From contig JACCGJ010010536.1 in the NCBI GenBank assembly GCA_013407085.1, positions 24,960 to 88,959 on the forward strand: a stretch of 64,000 nt of DNA. The letters run 5' to 3'. The position numbers were made by a program, and so were the translations under genes. Source of the DNA: Atriophallophorus winterbourni (taxonomy: Eukaryota > Platyhelminthes > Trematoda > Plagiorchiida > Microphallidae). Positions 12,431 through 21,440 of this stretch are shown piece by piece (position 1 is the stretch's first letter; every line of letters starts with the position of its first letter). The notes under the pieces were generated by a model. The model was not told the DNA's origin. It did no database searches and was given only the letters and a program-made list of their open reading frames with translations.

Positions 12431-13617
12431 ATTGGATCTCTATAAATTAGTATATAATGGGGTTGCTCTGGACCCCTTCATTGAATACAATACGGATGAA
12501 AAAGATTTATTTTTCTAAATTACTTGAAATTACACCTCGTAGTCGGCGCATTCAAATCGAATTTTTATTTTAAGTAGTCTGGGTAGTTAACCAAACTTTT
12601 TACTAGAAATATGGTTGAACCATCCGTATTTGCATTCATTTTCCTCACACACCTCGAGAAGGAAAAACAAAAAGACGGATTTCTTTGATCAAGGCGATGT
12701 GTTTAACCCATCTTCATAGTGGGTACATATGATTGAACAGGTTGTTGGTTAATGTCTTATAAAATAGTGACTTATAATTTGACACATAGTTTATCTAACA
12801 TATCCTACAAAATCAGATGTCACAGAGATTCAAAATCACGGAGATAGCGATCCCATTTTCATAGTTGATGGTTGAACCGGCTATATTTGTAGAAATAATA
12901 TTCAGATGTTCGAGCTTGGTTGCTATTTTACGGTCTTCAAAATTAAGGCAAACCGAAACCACTTCAAATGATTATCAGCGATAGGTTCACAGTCCTATCC
13001 AGTCTAAACAATCAGGATCAAAAACGTTCAACGTTTCCAATGTGAACACATATTACATATTCATGAAGCACTCTGTATTCATATGACATGAATTTGTTAC
13101 ACAAATTTGTTATTCACAAGATTAAGACAACCAATTTTTCACCACAAAATATAATTAGGGCATAGGCTATACTTTTACACCAAGCCCTACAATAAATACT
13201 TCAGAAAAATTAGAGATGAATTTAATGATTACAAAGCAGTAAAAATTCTAGTGTTTTTTGTTGTAAATTCGATATTGTACCAATCGGTGCAGGATCACGA
13301 AATAATAATTTCGGGTTTCGGAATATGAATGCTCTTCCTTCAGCTGTCCCCAAAATAATTCTGCGACCTCTTCATGATATATTGAAAAGAACAGTGGGAA
13401 AGAAGGGAAAGTGTCCAAAGATTGTTTTAGAGCGACAAGGACACAGAATTTCGGAATTGAAGCCATTTTGATAAAAAATTGGACTGTGAGGTAAAGACAT
13501 GAGAAGGCAAATAACGTACTTAAACTATCTGTACTTGAATACATTTCATCTAATTTTTAACTACCATTTTTACAATATTTAGCTTATTAGACTGGGCTAT
13601 ACTGAGAAAAATTGTTT
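12430..13617. repeat. Long repeat D/E, copy 1, left part
   Basis: Aligns by eye with 40540-41735 in the same orientation, starting near GTATATAATGGGGTTGCTCT here against GTATATGATGGGGTTGCTCT there. It is colinear to about 13617, where a CR1 element interrupts it, and resumes at about 16198. No convincing protein is encoded: the 98-codon minus frame at 13248-13544 has no open counterpart in copy 2. Confidence 0.85.
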
Positions 13618-16197
13618 TCAAGATTCAAGATTCAAGATTTATGGTTGAAAAAGCAATTACTTCACAATAACCATGCAGTTGAATTATAGGTACAAGTGTT
13701 TATGTGTATATGTGTGCAGAAAAATTTTAAAATCAAAATAATACTGGTAACGATGTATTATAAATAGTTCGGGGCATAATTTGGATTGGCTCTCAAAAAA
13801 TCGTCCAGTTTTAATTTAAATATAGAAAAAGTGTTTGAGCTCACTAAATTGGCTGGCAGGGAATTGGAAGCGAAACAAATACGCACAAAATAAAAATACC
13901 TGCAGCAGTTCTGATTGGAGTGGTGTATTTCCAACTTGCAGTTGAGACCGCGGTTGTTGCTGGATGTTCGTCGGTGAAATAATATATCCAAAGGGTTACA
14001 GACGCTGATAAGGATTTTGGATGTGAGGAGGAGGTTGGTTCGCAGTCTTCTTCGTGCAAGTGTGGTCAGCTCCAGTTTACTTAGTCGGTCAGCAAATGGT
14101 AGGTTTTCGAGCCCAATGACCAACTTTGAGGCTCTGTGATATATGCGATCCAATAGTGAAATGTCTTTTTGAAGCCATTGGGTCCAGGCTTATGAAGCGT
14201 AATCATTAAGCGGGTGTATGTACGTGTTCATCCTTAGAGAAAAACAGCTATGCGAAAAACGTTCGAATATCCGGCTTAACACACCGAGCATCCGAGACGC
14301 GCGTTTGTAAACGGCTTCGCAATGTAGACCATTTTTCAGGCTACCGCAAATCCAGACACCCAGGTCTTTTTCGTCTTTGATGTATTTCAGGATATTGTTG
14401 CCAAGCTTGTATGAATGAGAAAAGCTCAGCACACGACCGAAATGCATGATTTCAGACTTCTGCATATTTAGCGGTAGGTTATTTTCAGATAACCACATTT
14501 GCACATCATCCAAGTCACTTTGAAGCACACTGCAATCCTCGGCAGTGCTGATTTTTTTCCATATTTTTATGTCATCTCCGAACAGAACCATCTTACTGCC
14601 GCGTGGTGTTGGCAGATCATCCATATAAATCAGACACAGTATCGGTCCAAGCACGGATCCGTTTAAAACACCGCTAGTGACGTCGATTTCCTACGATAGT
14701 ATAACTTCAACTCGAAGTTGTATGTGTCTTTTGCTGAGATAGTCTCGCAACAAGTCATACAGTCCTCCAGCATCACTGTGTTTCTTTAGCTTAGTCAGCA
14801 GTAAGTTGTGATCAACTTTGTCAAAAGCTTTAGAAATGTCAAGGTAGCATGCATGAATACTGCCTCCATCGTCCACTACACTACTCTAGTCGTCCAAACA
14901 TGTCAGCAAATTAGTTAGACGAGAGCGGTTCCTGCGAAATCCGTGTTGGGCAATTGTCAAGAGTCCGTTCGATTCCAGGTGGCGCAATTCGTTAAACAGA
15001 CGAGATAGAGGTTCCGAGAGCTCCGCATGACAGCTTTTGAGGAGCTTCGATGAAATTTCGTCTGGTGTCAGAGATTTCTTTGCGTTTAACTTTCTTAAGT
15101 GCTGCGCAACCACCATCGGAGTAATTAATATTTCACTCAAGATCGGTCGAGTGGGACGATCATAACAAATGCTTGGTTCCTGTTAGTGATCTGAGGATTT
15201 CGGTGCAAATACTCCAGCATAAATGTCTGCTAACAAATCAGCGGTTTGTTCAACGGATTCAGTGAAGCCGGATAAAGTTTTTAGGGCAAAGACACCTGGT
15301 TTGATTTTTTTTCTGTCGTTTACAAGTCGATATAAAAGCTTTGGATTCCGATGCATCTGTAAAATCAATTTCGATTATAATGCTTGTTTATCGTCGCGAA
15401 TCAAGCTGATAACTTTGTTTCGCAGTCGTGTATATTGCACCCAAGAATCAGATTTATTTGTAGTTTTATGAAACTCCCATGCTATTGCCCTTTGCTGCAT
15501 CCACTTTTTGGTCCTGCTACGTAGCTTAAATTTGTTACGTCGAGAATTTTCCTTCGGGACGGGGTTTGAATGTTTCTCCAATATAAATTTCAGGTGTTGT
15601 AGGAAAGAGCTCCAATGACTGTCTGGATCGGAGAAATCCAACTGTATGAGACTAATGCTTCGAAGCTCGCACAAAGGGTACGGTAGTTTACCTTTCTGAA
15701 GCATTTCAAAACGTAGTCAAATTCTAGGACAACGTGATTGCTCCGTCCGATCGGCGGTTTAAAGATGATAGTTTCTACAGCGCTAGGATCAGATGTAAGT
15801 ATCAATTGCAAGGTAGACGGCCTGTCAGCTCCCCTCATACGAGTAAATCCATTAACGTGGTTATAGAGGGGTGTGTAATCCAAGACTGCTCGAAGTTCGT
15901 GTTCAAATGCCTCTGGTGGATGATCATCACGGTTATATAGCTGGGAAAGTTTGAAGTCTCCCATTATCAAAATTTGAGTGTTGTATCGCGTTTTTAAATA
16001 GTGCAAAGCAGTAATCAGTTTATTGTTCAGGTCGAGGTTCGCGGTTGGAGAACAGTAAATCACTCCAATAATGCGCTGGTCACCAGAAGTAAGAGTTATA
16101 GTACACCAAAGCGTGTCGGGTATATCCAGATTTTGAACATTCATAATTCTGCAAAAAAATGATTGATTGCAGTAGAGTGCTGCTCCTCCGCCATCAC
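13618..16197 (-). mobile_element. CR1-like LINE inserted in repeat D/E (endonuclease part + RT)
   Basis: Minus-strand element with a 3' heptamer tail (CAAGATT)n at its left end and a 5' truncation inside the endonuclease at its right end. Comparison with the uninterrupted copy at 41.73 kb defines both ends to within a few bases: left flank ATTG followed by TTTTC, right flank CAGTGTAAAATTA against CAGTGGAAAATTA. The insertion happened after the two D/E copies separated. It is the fullest CR1 copy in the window, about 2.58 kb. Confidence 0.85.
13758..16144 (-). pseudogene. CR1 endonuclease-reverse transcriptase, broken in several frames
   Basis: Read from 16144 downward. Endonuclease part (15590-16144): RIIGVIYCSP, ILIMGDF, the box STLQLILTSDPSAVETIIF and RSNHVVLEF. 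Linker (about 15183-15700): SRTKKWMQQRAIAWEFHKTT and RNPKLLYRLVNDRK. RT (13758-15140): TPDEISSKLLKSCHAELSEP, IAQHGFRRNRSRLTNLLTCL, HACYLDISKAFDKVDH with the motif A aspartate, a motif B remnant just upstream of LGPILCLIYMDDLP, motif C FGDD in place of FADD, and the CRRYFYFVRICF end box. At least five frame breaks separate these pieces. Orientation and domain order match a CR1 ORF2. Confidence 0.9.
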
Positions 16198-16384
16198 TCA
16201 GTGTAAAATTATGAGACTGTCCTTCAATATTCTTTTAGATAATATCTACATATATTGCCTATTTAAGTTTATAAACGCGGAAAGTATGTAATAATATGAT
16301 CAATCTATTCCAAATAAATGGTATTTCAAATAAATTGATTAACATAAAAACACTAAGTTGCATCCATTTGCTTCAATCTCGCCT

Positions 16385-16640
16385 CACGAGCGTTTTCATG
16401 ATAGTTGCATTAATCAGGCAGGGACAGGACAATCGGAATCTGCGTGCTTTGAAACGGTGAAAGAAATGTGAACAAGTTGAACTTGTTAGACCCTGTTGCT
16501 GTTCAATTACATGCCCTCAAACACACGTTGATAAGGTATACTCATGGTCAATTAAAATACTAATTTGCATGCATTCCCATCACACACATTCCACGACCGG
16601 TAGGGACAGTACGATCAGGATACATATGCCTCGAAACAGT
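16385..16640 (-). repeat. Hammerhead-family repeat units lacking the core
   Basis: Two head-to-tail units about 182 bp apart, each containing GGGACAG (16421 and 16603) followed by ATCGGAATC or ATCAGGATA and then a TTGAAAC/TCGAAAC box. The right unit has GCATGCATTCCCATCACACA and a CGACCGGTAGGGACAG junction in which the ribozyme core between ACCGGT and stem I is missing. Copy 2 at about 42125-42185 shows the same deletion. The shortfall relative to the 214-bp spacing at 51.4-51.6 kb is about the length of the missing core. Confidence 0.6.
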
Positions 16641-16704
16641 GGCAGTTTGGAATGTGAGACACTGTTGGGTAAGTATGCCACGACCAACCTCGTAATTGTT
16701 CGTA

Positions 16705-16752
16705 GTGTCCCTACCTGATGAGTACAAACAGCCCAAAATCAGTCGCTAGGTT
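16705..16752 (+). ncRNA. Hammerhead-like ribozyme remnant
   Basis: CTGATGA at 16715-16721 is intact and preceded by CCTAC (stem I, 5' side). Stem II is GTAC-AAACA-GCCC with two mismatches, and GAAA has become AAAA. TCAGTC (16739-16744) then supplies a minimal stem III and the GTC triplet, followed by GCTAGG, which can pair with CCTAC around a bulged C. The GAAA change should abolish activity. The paired copy at 42.27 kb keeps GAAA. Confidence 0.6.
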
Positions 16753-17209
16753 TGTATGATCTGATTGCAAATGCTTATTATTGTTCGTGAACGAAGGTTT
16801 ATACAACCTTCTACATCTGTTCTGACGCAAATATTGAACAAGATGGTTGTATCAACCAGATGCAACAGTGGCTCACCTAAGAAACTTGTTTAACTTTGGG
16901 TAAAAGATTGTTCTGATTTGGTGTAATAGCTGGTAAGTTATACGGACTTAAAAAGAAGCAAAATGACAACAAATTGTCACGGGTATTTTTGTGTGATTCA
17001 TGTCTCCTGGTGTAATTGTTGGACAATCGCGTTGACGGGATTTTGACAGACGAACAATCACCAAATATATTTCAACTATCTTATTAGTAAAATATTGGAA
17101 AATTTATTTATTCTAAATTTATTAACAATAGTGCATTTTTAATCAGCATTACTCGTTATTATGTATATTTTGAAAATTCTTGTAATTGTCCTCAGGAACT
17201 CAAGCAAAA

Positions 17210-17700
17210 ATCTAGAAGTTAATCTAACAATCCGAACGCGTAGGCTGCTAAAGGTACGAAACATTGCTTGCCGAAGCATCGACAAGACCCATCGGATCCA
17301 TGACCTTACCAATAACAGTTATTAGTGTGACGGGAAGATAATTTCCAGCGTCAGATCGGCAGCCGCATTTGAAGATAAGTGTAATAACGCTAGAGTTTCA
17401 ATCTTTCGGTAGAATTCCCTTAATCAACGAATGGTTTAGCAGTCTAGAAAGCGGTTCACAGAGCTGACTATGACAACCTGAGGAAATCCGGTGTGATATT
17501 ATCCGAGAATGAGGATTTTCTTGCATTCAGTTTGAGCAATTGACTTTTGGTAATATCTGGATTTATCAAAATTTCGCCAATGTTTCGATTCACAACGTTC
17601 CATTGAAATATTTGGCAAGAAAACATAAAGGTAATAAATCGAGCGTGCAAATGCGGTTTGCAACATAATCTCAGTGACTTTTCAACTATTATGTACTGAA
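17210..17700 (-). pseudogene. CR1-like RT N-terminal fragment
   Basis: Minus-strand reading gives ITKSQLLKLNARKSSFSDNI, then after a frame change QLCEPLSRLLNHSLIKGILP, then SSVITLIFKCGCRSDAGNYL and IGKVMD. These are successive blocks at the start of a CR1 RT. The fragment sits directly against the right end of repeat D/E. The remainder of the RT is absent, so it is a truncated and mutated piece. Confidence 0.8.
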
Positions 17701-17829
17701 AAATACATGATTTGAGTTTTGCTTTCGCGTTCATGATTTTGTATTGTAAAGTAGAGTAACGCTCTATTTAGGAAAGCAGCAATAATTGTGCGATCTATTA
17801 TACTGTCGATTAATTACAGTCAATTTATT

Positions 17830-18210
17830 GAGTAACATACAAAATGTTGCCAAGAAAAAGAAATATTGTTGGATTTCTACGGCATCAACACATTTCGCTT
17901 CAGCGCAATCCATGTTTTTGTTCTGCGGAGTTCATGTTCGGATCTTTCAGGACCAAGCTGCGAGTTGTTGACCATCACCAGTTTCAGAAAATCTGCAAGT
18001 TAGTTCCATTGCTAGTCAAGGATTATGTGGTCCGTCTGCCAATGCTGAATCTGCACGAGTGATTTAATCAGGGCCAAATTATCTACCCGGCGAACCACTC
18101 GATTCAGATCACGCGATTGCTGCAGCGTCCCTGCATCGTTCTCTATTCACTTTTTGAGTACACGGTCTACTTGAAGATGATTTCCTGGTCTTTAAAAGAC
18201 GCATTAGGAA
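17830..18210 (-). pseudogene. Possible LINE ORF1-like remnant
   Basis: A minus-strand frame with a few stops reads LQQSRDLNRVVRRVDNLALI and then SEHELRRTKTWIALKRNVLM, a charged, helix-prone text like the coiled-coil gag-like ORF1 of LINEs. It lies next to a CR1 RT fragment of the same orientation. I do not recognise a definite family, and the plus-strand frame 17844-18062 is probably its shadow. Confidence 0.25.
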
Positions 18211-18214
18211 TATC

Positions 18215-19390
18215 ACACAAATATGCTGTTCCTCTTCCGATTTAACTCGAGATATGATAGCCTATCGATACTTCCGTGTCTGTGAAAAATTGACCAGATA
18301 TATTTCGTCTGATAAGGAACACTCGCTGCTAGTTCTTCTTAGGGCTTGCAAATTGTTAACTTCTACGCCAAGTCAATATTTCGTTCTATATTTGAAAAAC
18401 AAAATTCTTTATCTTTCATACAATTCGTTTTATCCAAAGAAAGATATTCTTAAGCTGAATAGTCAAATGACAGTAAGACATTACTTCATTGATGTTCACT
18501 CTAACAGTGTTTATCATGAAACGAAATTACACAAGTTTTTATAAAATGTTTCGCTTCCCTAATACATATATACAGCTTAATCTAAATTCCTAGTATGTGT
18601 TTTAAGCAATTTCATCTTAATGTTTACCACCATCTATTTATTGTTAAGGTTGAAGCTTTTTAGACCGTTAAAAACTTTGAATAACTTTCATTCACGTAAT
18701 ATAAATGCTTGCAAATGAGCTATTTTACCTAGATTAACGTTTTTTGAAATGGATATTTGTGTAGTTGAAATAACTGGATTGCTGAAACGTTGTGTACACA
18801 AGTGTAGCCATTTTTCTTTATTTTCCTTCTCAACGGCTTCAGTTCGATTGTTAAATTCGAATACGTGACAGCAGAACAGTTTGTAAAATGTGCGCTGTGC
18901 TATGTGCATTTCTCCAATGCCTAAAGTTCATTCGAAAATACTTGAACTAAAATGTGTGTCGGGAGAATAATTGGCCATCTGCGTGCACCCTCAGATTATA
19001 TTTTGGGAACCAAATATTGTACCAACTGTATTTCTCGAAATGATTCTTATTCAACATTGATAATCACGGGTGGTTGTAATTAAACCGAGGAGAAATCAAT
19101 TGATAAGATATTAAATTACATCAAAATTCACGGTAAGTAATTATTTTAAGCTTTTACATATTCCCAATGTCATAAATGTACTGTGATATTTTCCACTCAT
19201 CTAATGCAAAGTTCATTGAGTAGTTATTAACGGAATTTTTTGAATCATCGGTCGCTTTTGAGTACAGTACCATATCTGGAGATGAAGCATTTCATAGAAC
19301 AACGCATTAGCAAAAAATAGCGATAGCTAAAACGATAAGTAACAAACTAGATATACATATTCTGCATGCTGCACAGAATAAATGAATTTA
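18215..19390. other. AT-rich stretch upstream of the GPCR gene
   Basis: Contains a plus-strand frame at 18254-18544 (96 codons) with no recognisable motif. If the GPCR gene has a 5' untranslated exon it may lie here or further upstream, but I cannot locate it. Confidence 0.4.
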
Positions 19391-19396
19391 AGTATG

Positions 19397-19449
19397 CTCT
19401 CTCTATCTATCTGTCTCTCTCACTCTTTCTCTCTGGGTCTCTCTCACTA

Positions 19450-19499
<50 letters not shown>
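19397..19499. repeat. CT-rich then (TA)n microsatellite
   Basis: About 65 bp of CTCT/TCTATCT pyrimidine-rich text passes directly into about 17 TA dinucleotides ending at 19498. It ends about 55 bp before the GPCR start codon and just upstream of the predicted 3' splice site, so it probably lies at the end of an intron. Confidence 0.9.
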
Positions 19500-19501
<2 letters not shown>

Positions 19502-19517
19502 ACTGAAACATATCAAC

Positions 19518-19539
19518 GCTTTTTTTCATTTTATTCCAG
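19518..19539 (+). promoter_or_regulatory. Predicted 3' splice acceptor before the GPCR exon
   Basis: The pyrimidine tract GCTTTTTTTCATTTTATTCC is followed by AG at 19538-19539, 14 bp before the start codon. An in-frame TAA at 19548-19550 shows that translation cannot extend upstream, so the exon upstream of this site must be 5' UTR. The matching donor was not found. Confidence 0.6.
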
Positions 19540-19553
19540 TTCACAGTTAATCA

Positions 19554-20672
19554 ATGCACAGAAACATTACGGATGCAACACCAATTCCATCGGCATATTT
19601 CTTATTGTTTTTACAAATCGTTCTAATGATCTGGACTCTGGTGGCAAACATTGCAGTTGTGCAATGCATCCTTCGATTCAAAATTCTACGTACAACTTCA
19701 AATAGTTTGTTGGTGCATTTGGCGTGCATCGATCTCTTCTGTGCAGTCCATCTTATGCCATTCACCGCTATTTATGAATTTCTCACGTATTGGCGACCGA
19801 AGCGGATAATGTCGGTGGTATATTCCACATTTCTTCTAGTCACGTATAACGCATCAATTTGGTCCAATGTATTGATCGCCCTCGATCGGTATATAGCTGT
19901 GGCGCATCCACGATTTTACTTTCGCAAAGGAGAAGTTAATTGCGGTAGAATATTCATTTATATAATTCTCATTTGGAGCGCTGTTTTTGCTTGTTGCCTC
20001 TATGCGTTTATCTTGATTCCGGGTAGACTCAATGCAAACACAGACTTAAAGCCGGGTAAATCTTTTACTTTATATTATATTGGTTACAAAAATGCTCGCT
20101 ATGCATTATTCAGAATAATTACCGAGATAATTTTTCCGACTGTTTTGATTGTAACCTTTTATACTCAAATATTTTATATTTTAAAAAGACAAACGAGCAG
20201 ATTTCGTGAAGCTTATGGCTGGAAAGCAAATGGCCAAACGTCGCGGGATATGCAATCTGCTACGACAAGCAATTTCTTGGGAGATGCTAACACTCTAACC
20301 GATAGTAATGTAAAAATCGGTCTTAAACAATTTCTGACGAATCTCATATTCAGTCGCCTGACTCTTTCTCCACAATCAGGTAAACATTCTAACGAAAAAC
20401 GCTTTGAAATATCTAGCAGATTTCACAAAAGAGAAACACGAGCACTCCGAGTTTCCTTGGCTGCTGTAATTGTGTATTTTGTGTCTTGGATGCCAATATC
20501 AGTGCTCTATTTCTGCGAATGCTTCGATGTCAAAATTAATTCGATGTTAGCTGGAAAAATTGTCGTGTGGATAGCCATGATGAATTCTGCATGGAATCCA
20601 ATCTTGTACTCTTTTTTAAACAAGCAAATAAGAAAACATATTTTGAAATGTCCATTCAAGTTGTCGCAATGA
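19554..20672 (+). CDS. Class A (rhodopsin-like) G-protein-coupled receptor, 372 aa
   Basis: Seven-helix plasma-membrane receptor in one uninterrupted coding exon. TM1 about 14-40 with N32; TM2 50-70 with LACID (D60, the conserved sodium-site aspartate); TM3 86-110 ending in the G-protein motif DRY (111-113) then IAVAHP; TM4 131-153 with W141; TM5 185-209 with P195; long intracellular loop 3 about 210-296; TM6 298-320 with SWMP in place of CWxP; TM7 333-354 with NPILY (348-352); helix 8. N4 is a potential glycosylation site. The start is fixed by an in-frame stop six bases upstream. Unusual: the TM3 cysteine of the conserved disulfide is S87, and extracellular loop 2 (about 155-183) has no cysteine. 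Position 3.32 is leucine, so it is probably not an amine receptor. Ligand unknown; it may be a peptide-type or flatworm-specific orphan receptor. Confidence 0.92.
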   Translation: MHRNITDATPIPSAYFLLFLQIVLMIWTLVANIAVVQCILRFKILRTTSNSLLVHLACIDLFCAVHLMPFTAIYEFLTYWRPKRIMSVVYSTFLLVTYNASIWSNVLIALDRYIAVAHPRFYFRKGEVNCGRIFIYIILIWSAVFACCLYAFILIPGRLNANTDLKPGKSFTLYYIGYKNARYALFRIITEIIFPTVLIVTFYTQIFYILKRQTSRFREAYGWKANGQTSRDMQSATTSNFLGDANTLTDSNVKIGLKQFLTNLIFSRLTLSPQSGKHSNEKRFEISSRFHKRETRALRVSLAAVIVYFVSWMPISVLYFCECFDVKINSMLAGKIVVWIAMMNSAWNPILYSFLNKQIRKHILKCPFKLSQ

Positions 20673-20844
20673 AATTGTTCAAGGATGAACTCCGCCAGAA
20701 AAATTACGTATTTTGCAGATCTCCAGATCACATGCGAATAACCTTCGAATAAACACCGTTGATTTTATTATTTCCCTGGTTTGTATAATAACATTTGATT
20801 TGATGTTCACAGTGTACATTTCTGCTCAAACCCTAATTTCGATT

Positions 20845-20920
20845 AATAAAGAAAATTATTGTGATGGATTATGGGATTATTTTTTTGAAGGCAATGAATT
20901 GATTTGCGGCTATAAATAAA
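20845..20920 (+). promoter_or_regulatory. Polyadenylation signals for the GPCR gene
   Basis: AATAAA occurs at 20845-20850 and again at 20915-20920, about 170 and 245 bp after the stop codon. Either could direct 3' end formation of the receptor mRNA. In DNA this AT-rich, chance occurrences are common. Confidence 0.45.
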
Positions 20921-20924
20921 ACAA

Positions 20925-21440
20925 TATTAGCAAACAAATTTTCGACTGAACATTCCCTTCAATTATCAACATTCGGTTATTACAAAATCATTTTATTCTG
21001 TCATGTTTAATGTTTTAAATTAATGAATGTGGGAAGGATGCATTAGGAGGAGGACATATTAATCTCTTGATGCTTGGAAACATGGCGACGATAGAATCAT
21101 ATTAAAATCAACAGTAGCATGCAACGGAAACTTGTTTATCATTATTCCACTGTTTTAAGTGCAGGATGATCTTGATCCTAACGTCTCTACCCGATGAGTA
21201 CAAGCAGCACGAAATCGGTCCTGGTTTGTGTGATAGTAATACATGCAAATGATTATTTGAGATTCAAAATTGTCCAGCAGAATATGAAATTGATGTAAAT
21301 ATTTTCATTTTCACGTGTCCAGTAATTAATTGAGTGAGTCTTCATGGAATAAATATGTTCGTGATAGTGCAATAGAGTAATATCTTCTTTCCTGAAGTAA
21401 ACTTTCGAGCGCAGTTAAAGAGAGGGAGGCACGTTAGTTG
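20925..21440. other. Spacer with one hammerhead-like unit
   Basis: AT-rich spacer between the GPCR and the next LINE. Apart from the ribozyme-like repeat at 21168-21255 I see nothing. Confidence 0.5.
21168..21255 (+). ncRNA. Hammerhead-like ribozyme unit
   Basis: CCGATGA (21191-21197; one change from CTGATGA), stem II GTAC-AAGCA-GCAC with one mismatch, GAAA (21211-21214), then TCGGTC supplying a two-base-pair stem III and the GTC triplet. It is followed by GTTTGTGTGATAGTAATACA, the same 3' flank as other family members. The U4-to-C change should reduce or remove activity. Confidence 0.6.

Larger units (their letters stand above)
16198..17205. repeat. Long repeat D/E, copy 1, right part
   Basis: Colinear with 41741-42745 in the same orientation. 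It contains ribozyme-family repeat units: two in minus orientation (about 16385-16640) and one in plus orientation (16705-16790). Landmarks shared with copy 2 include GATAATATCTACATAT near 16240 and 41782, and the text around TTCGTAGTGTCCCTACCTG. Confidence 0.85.
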
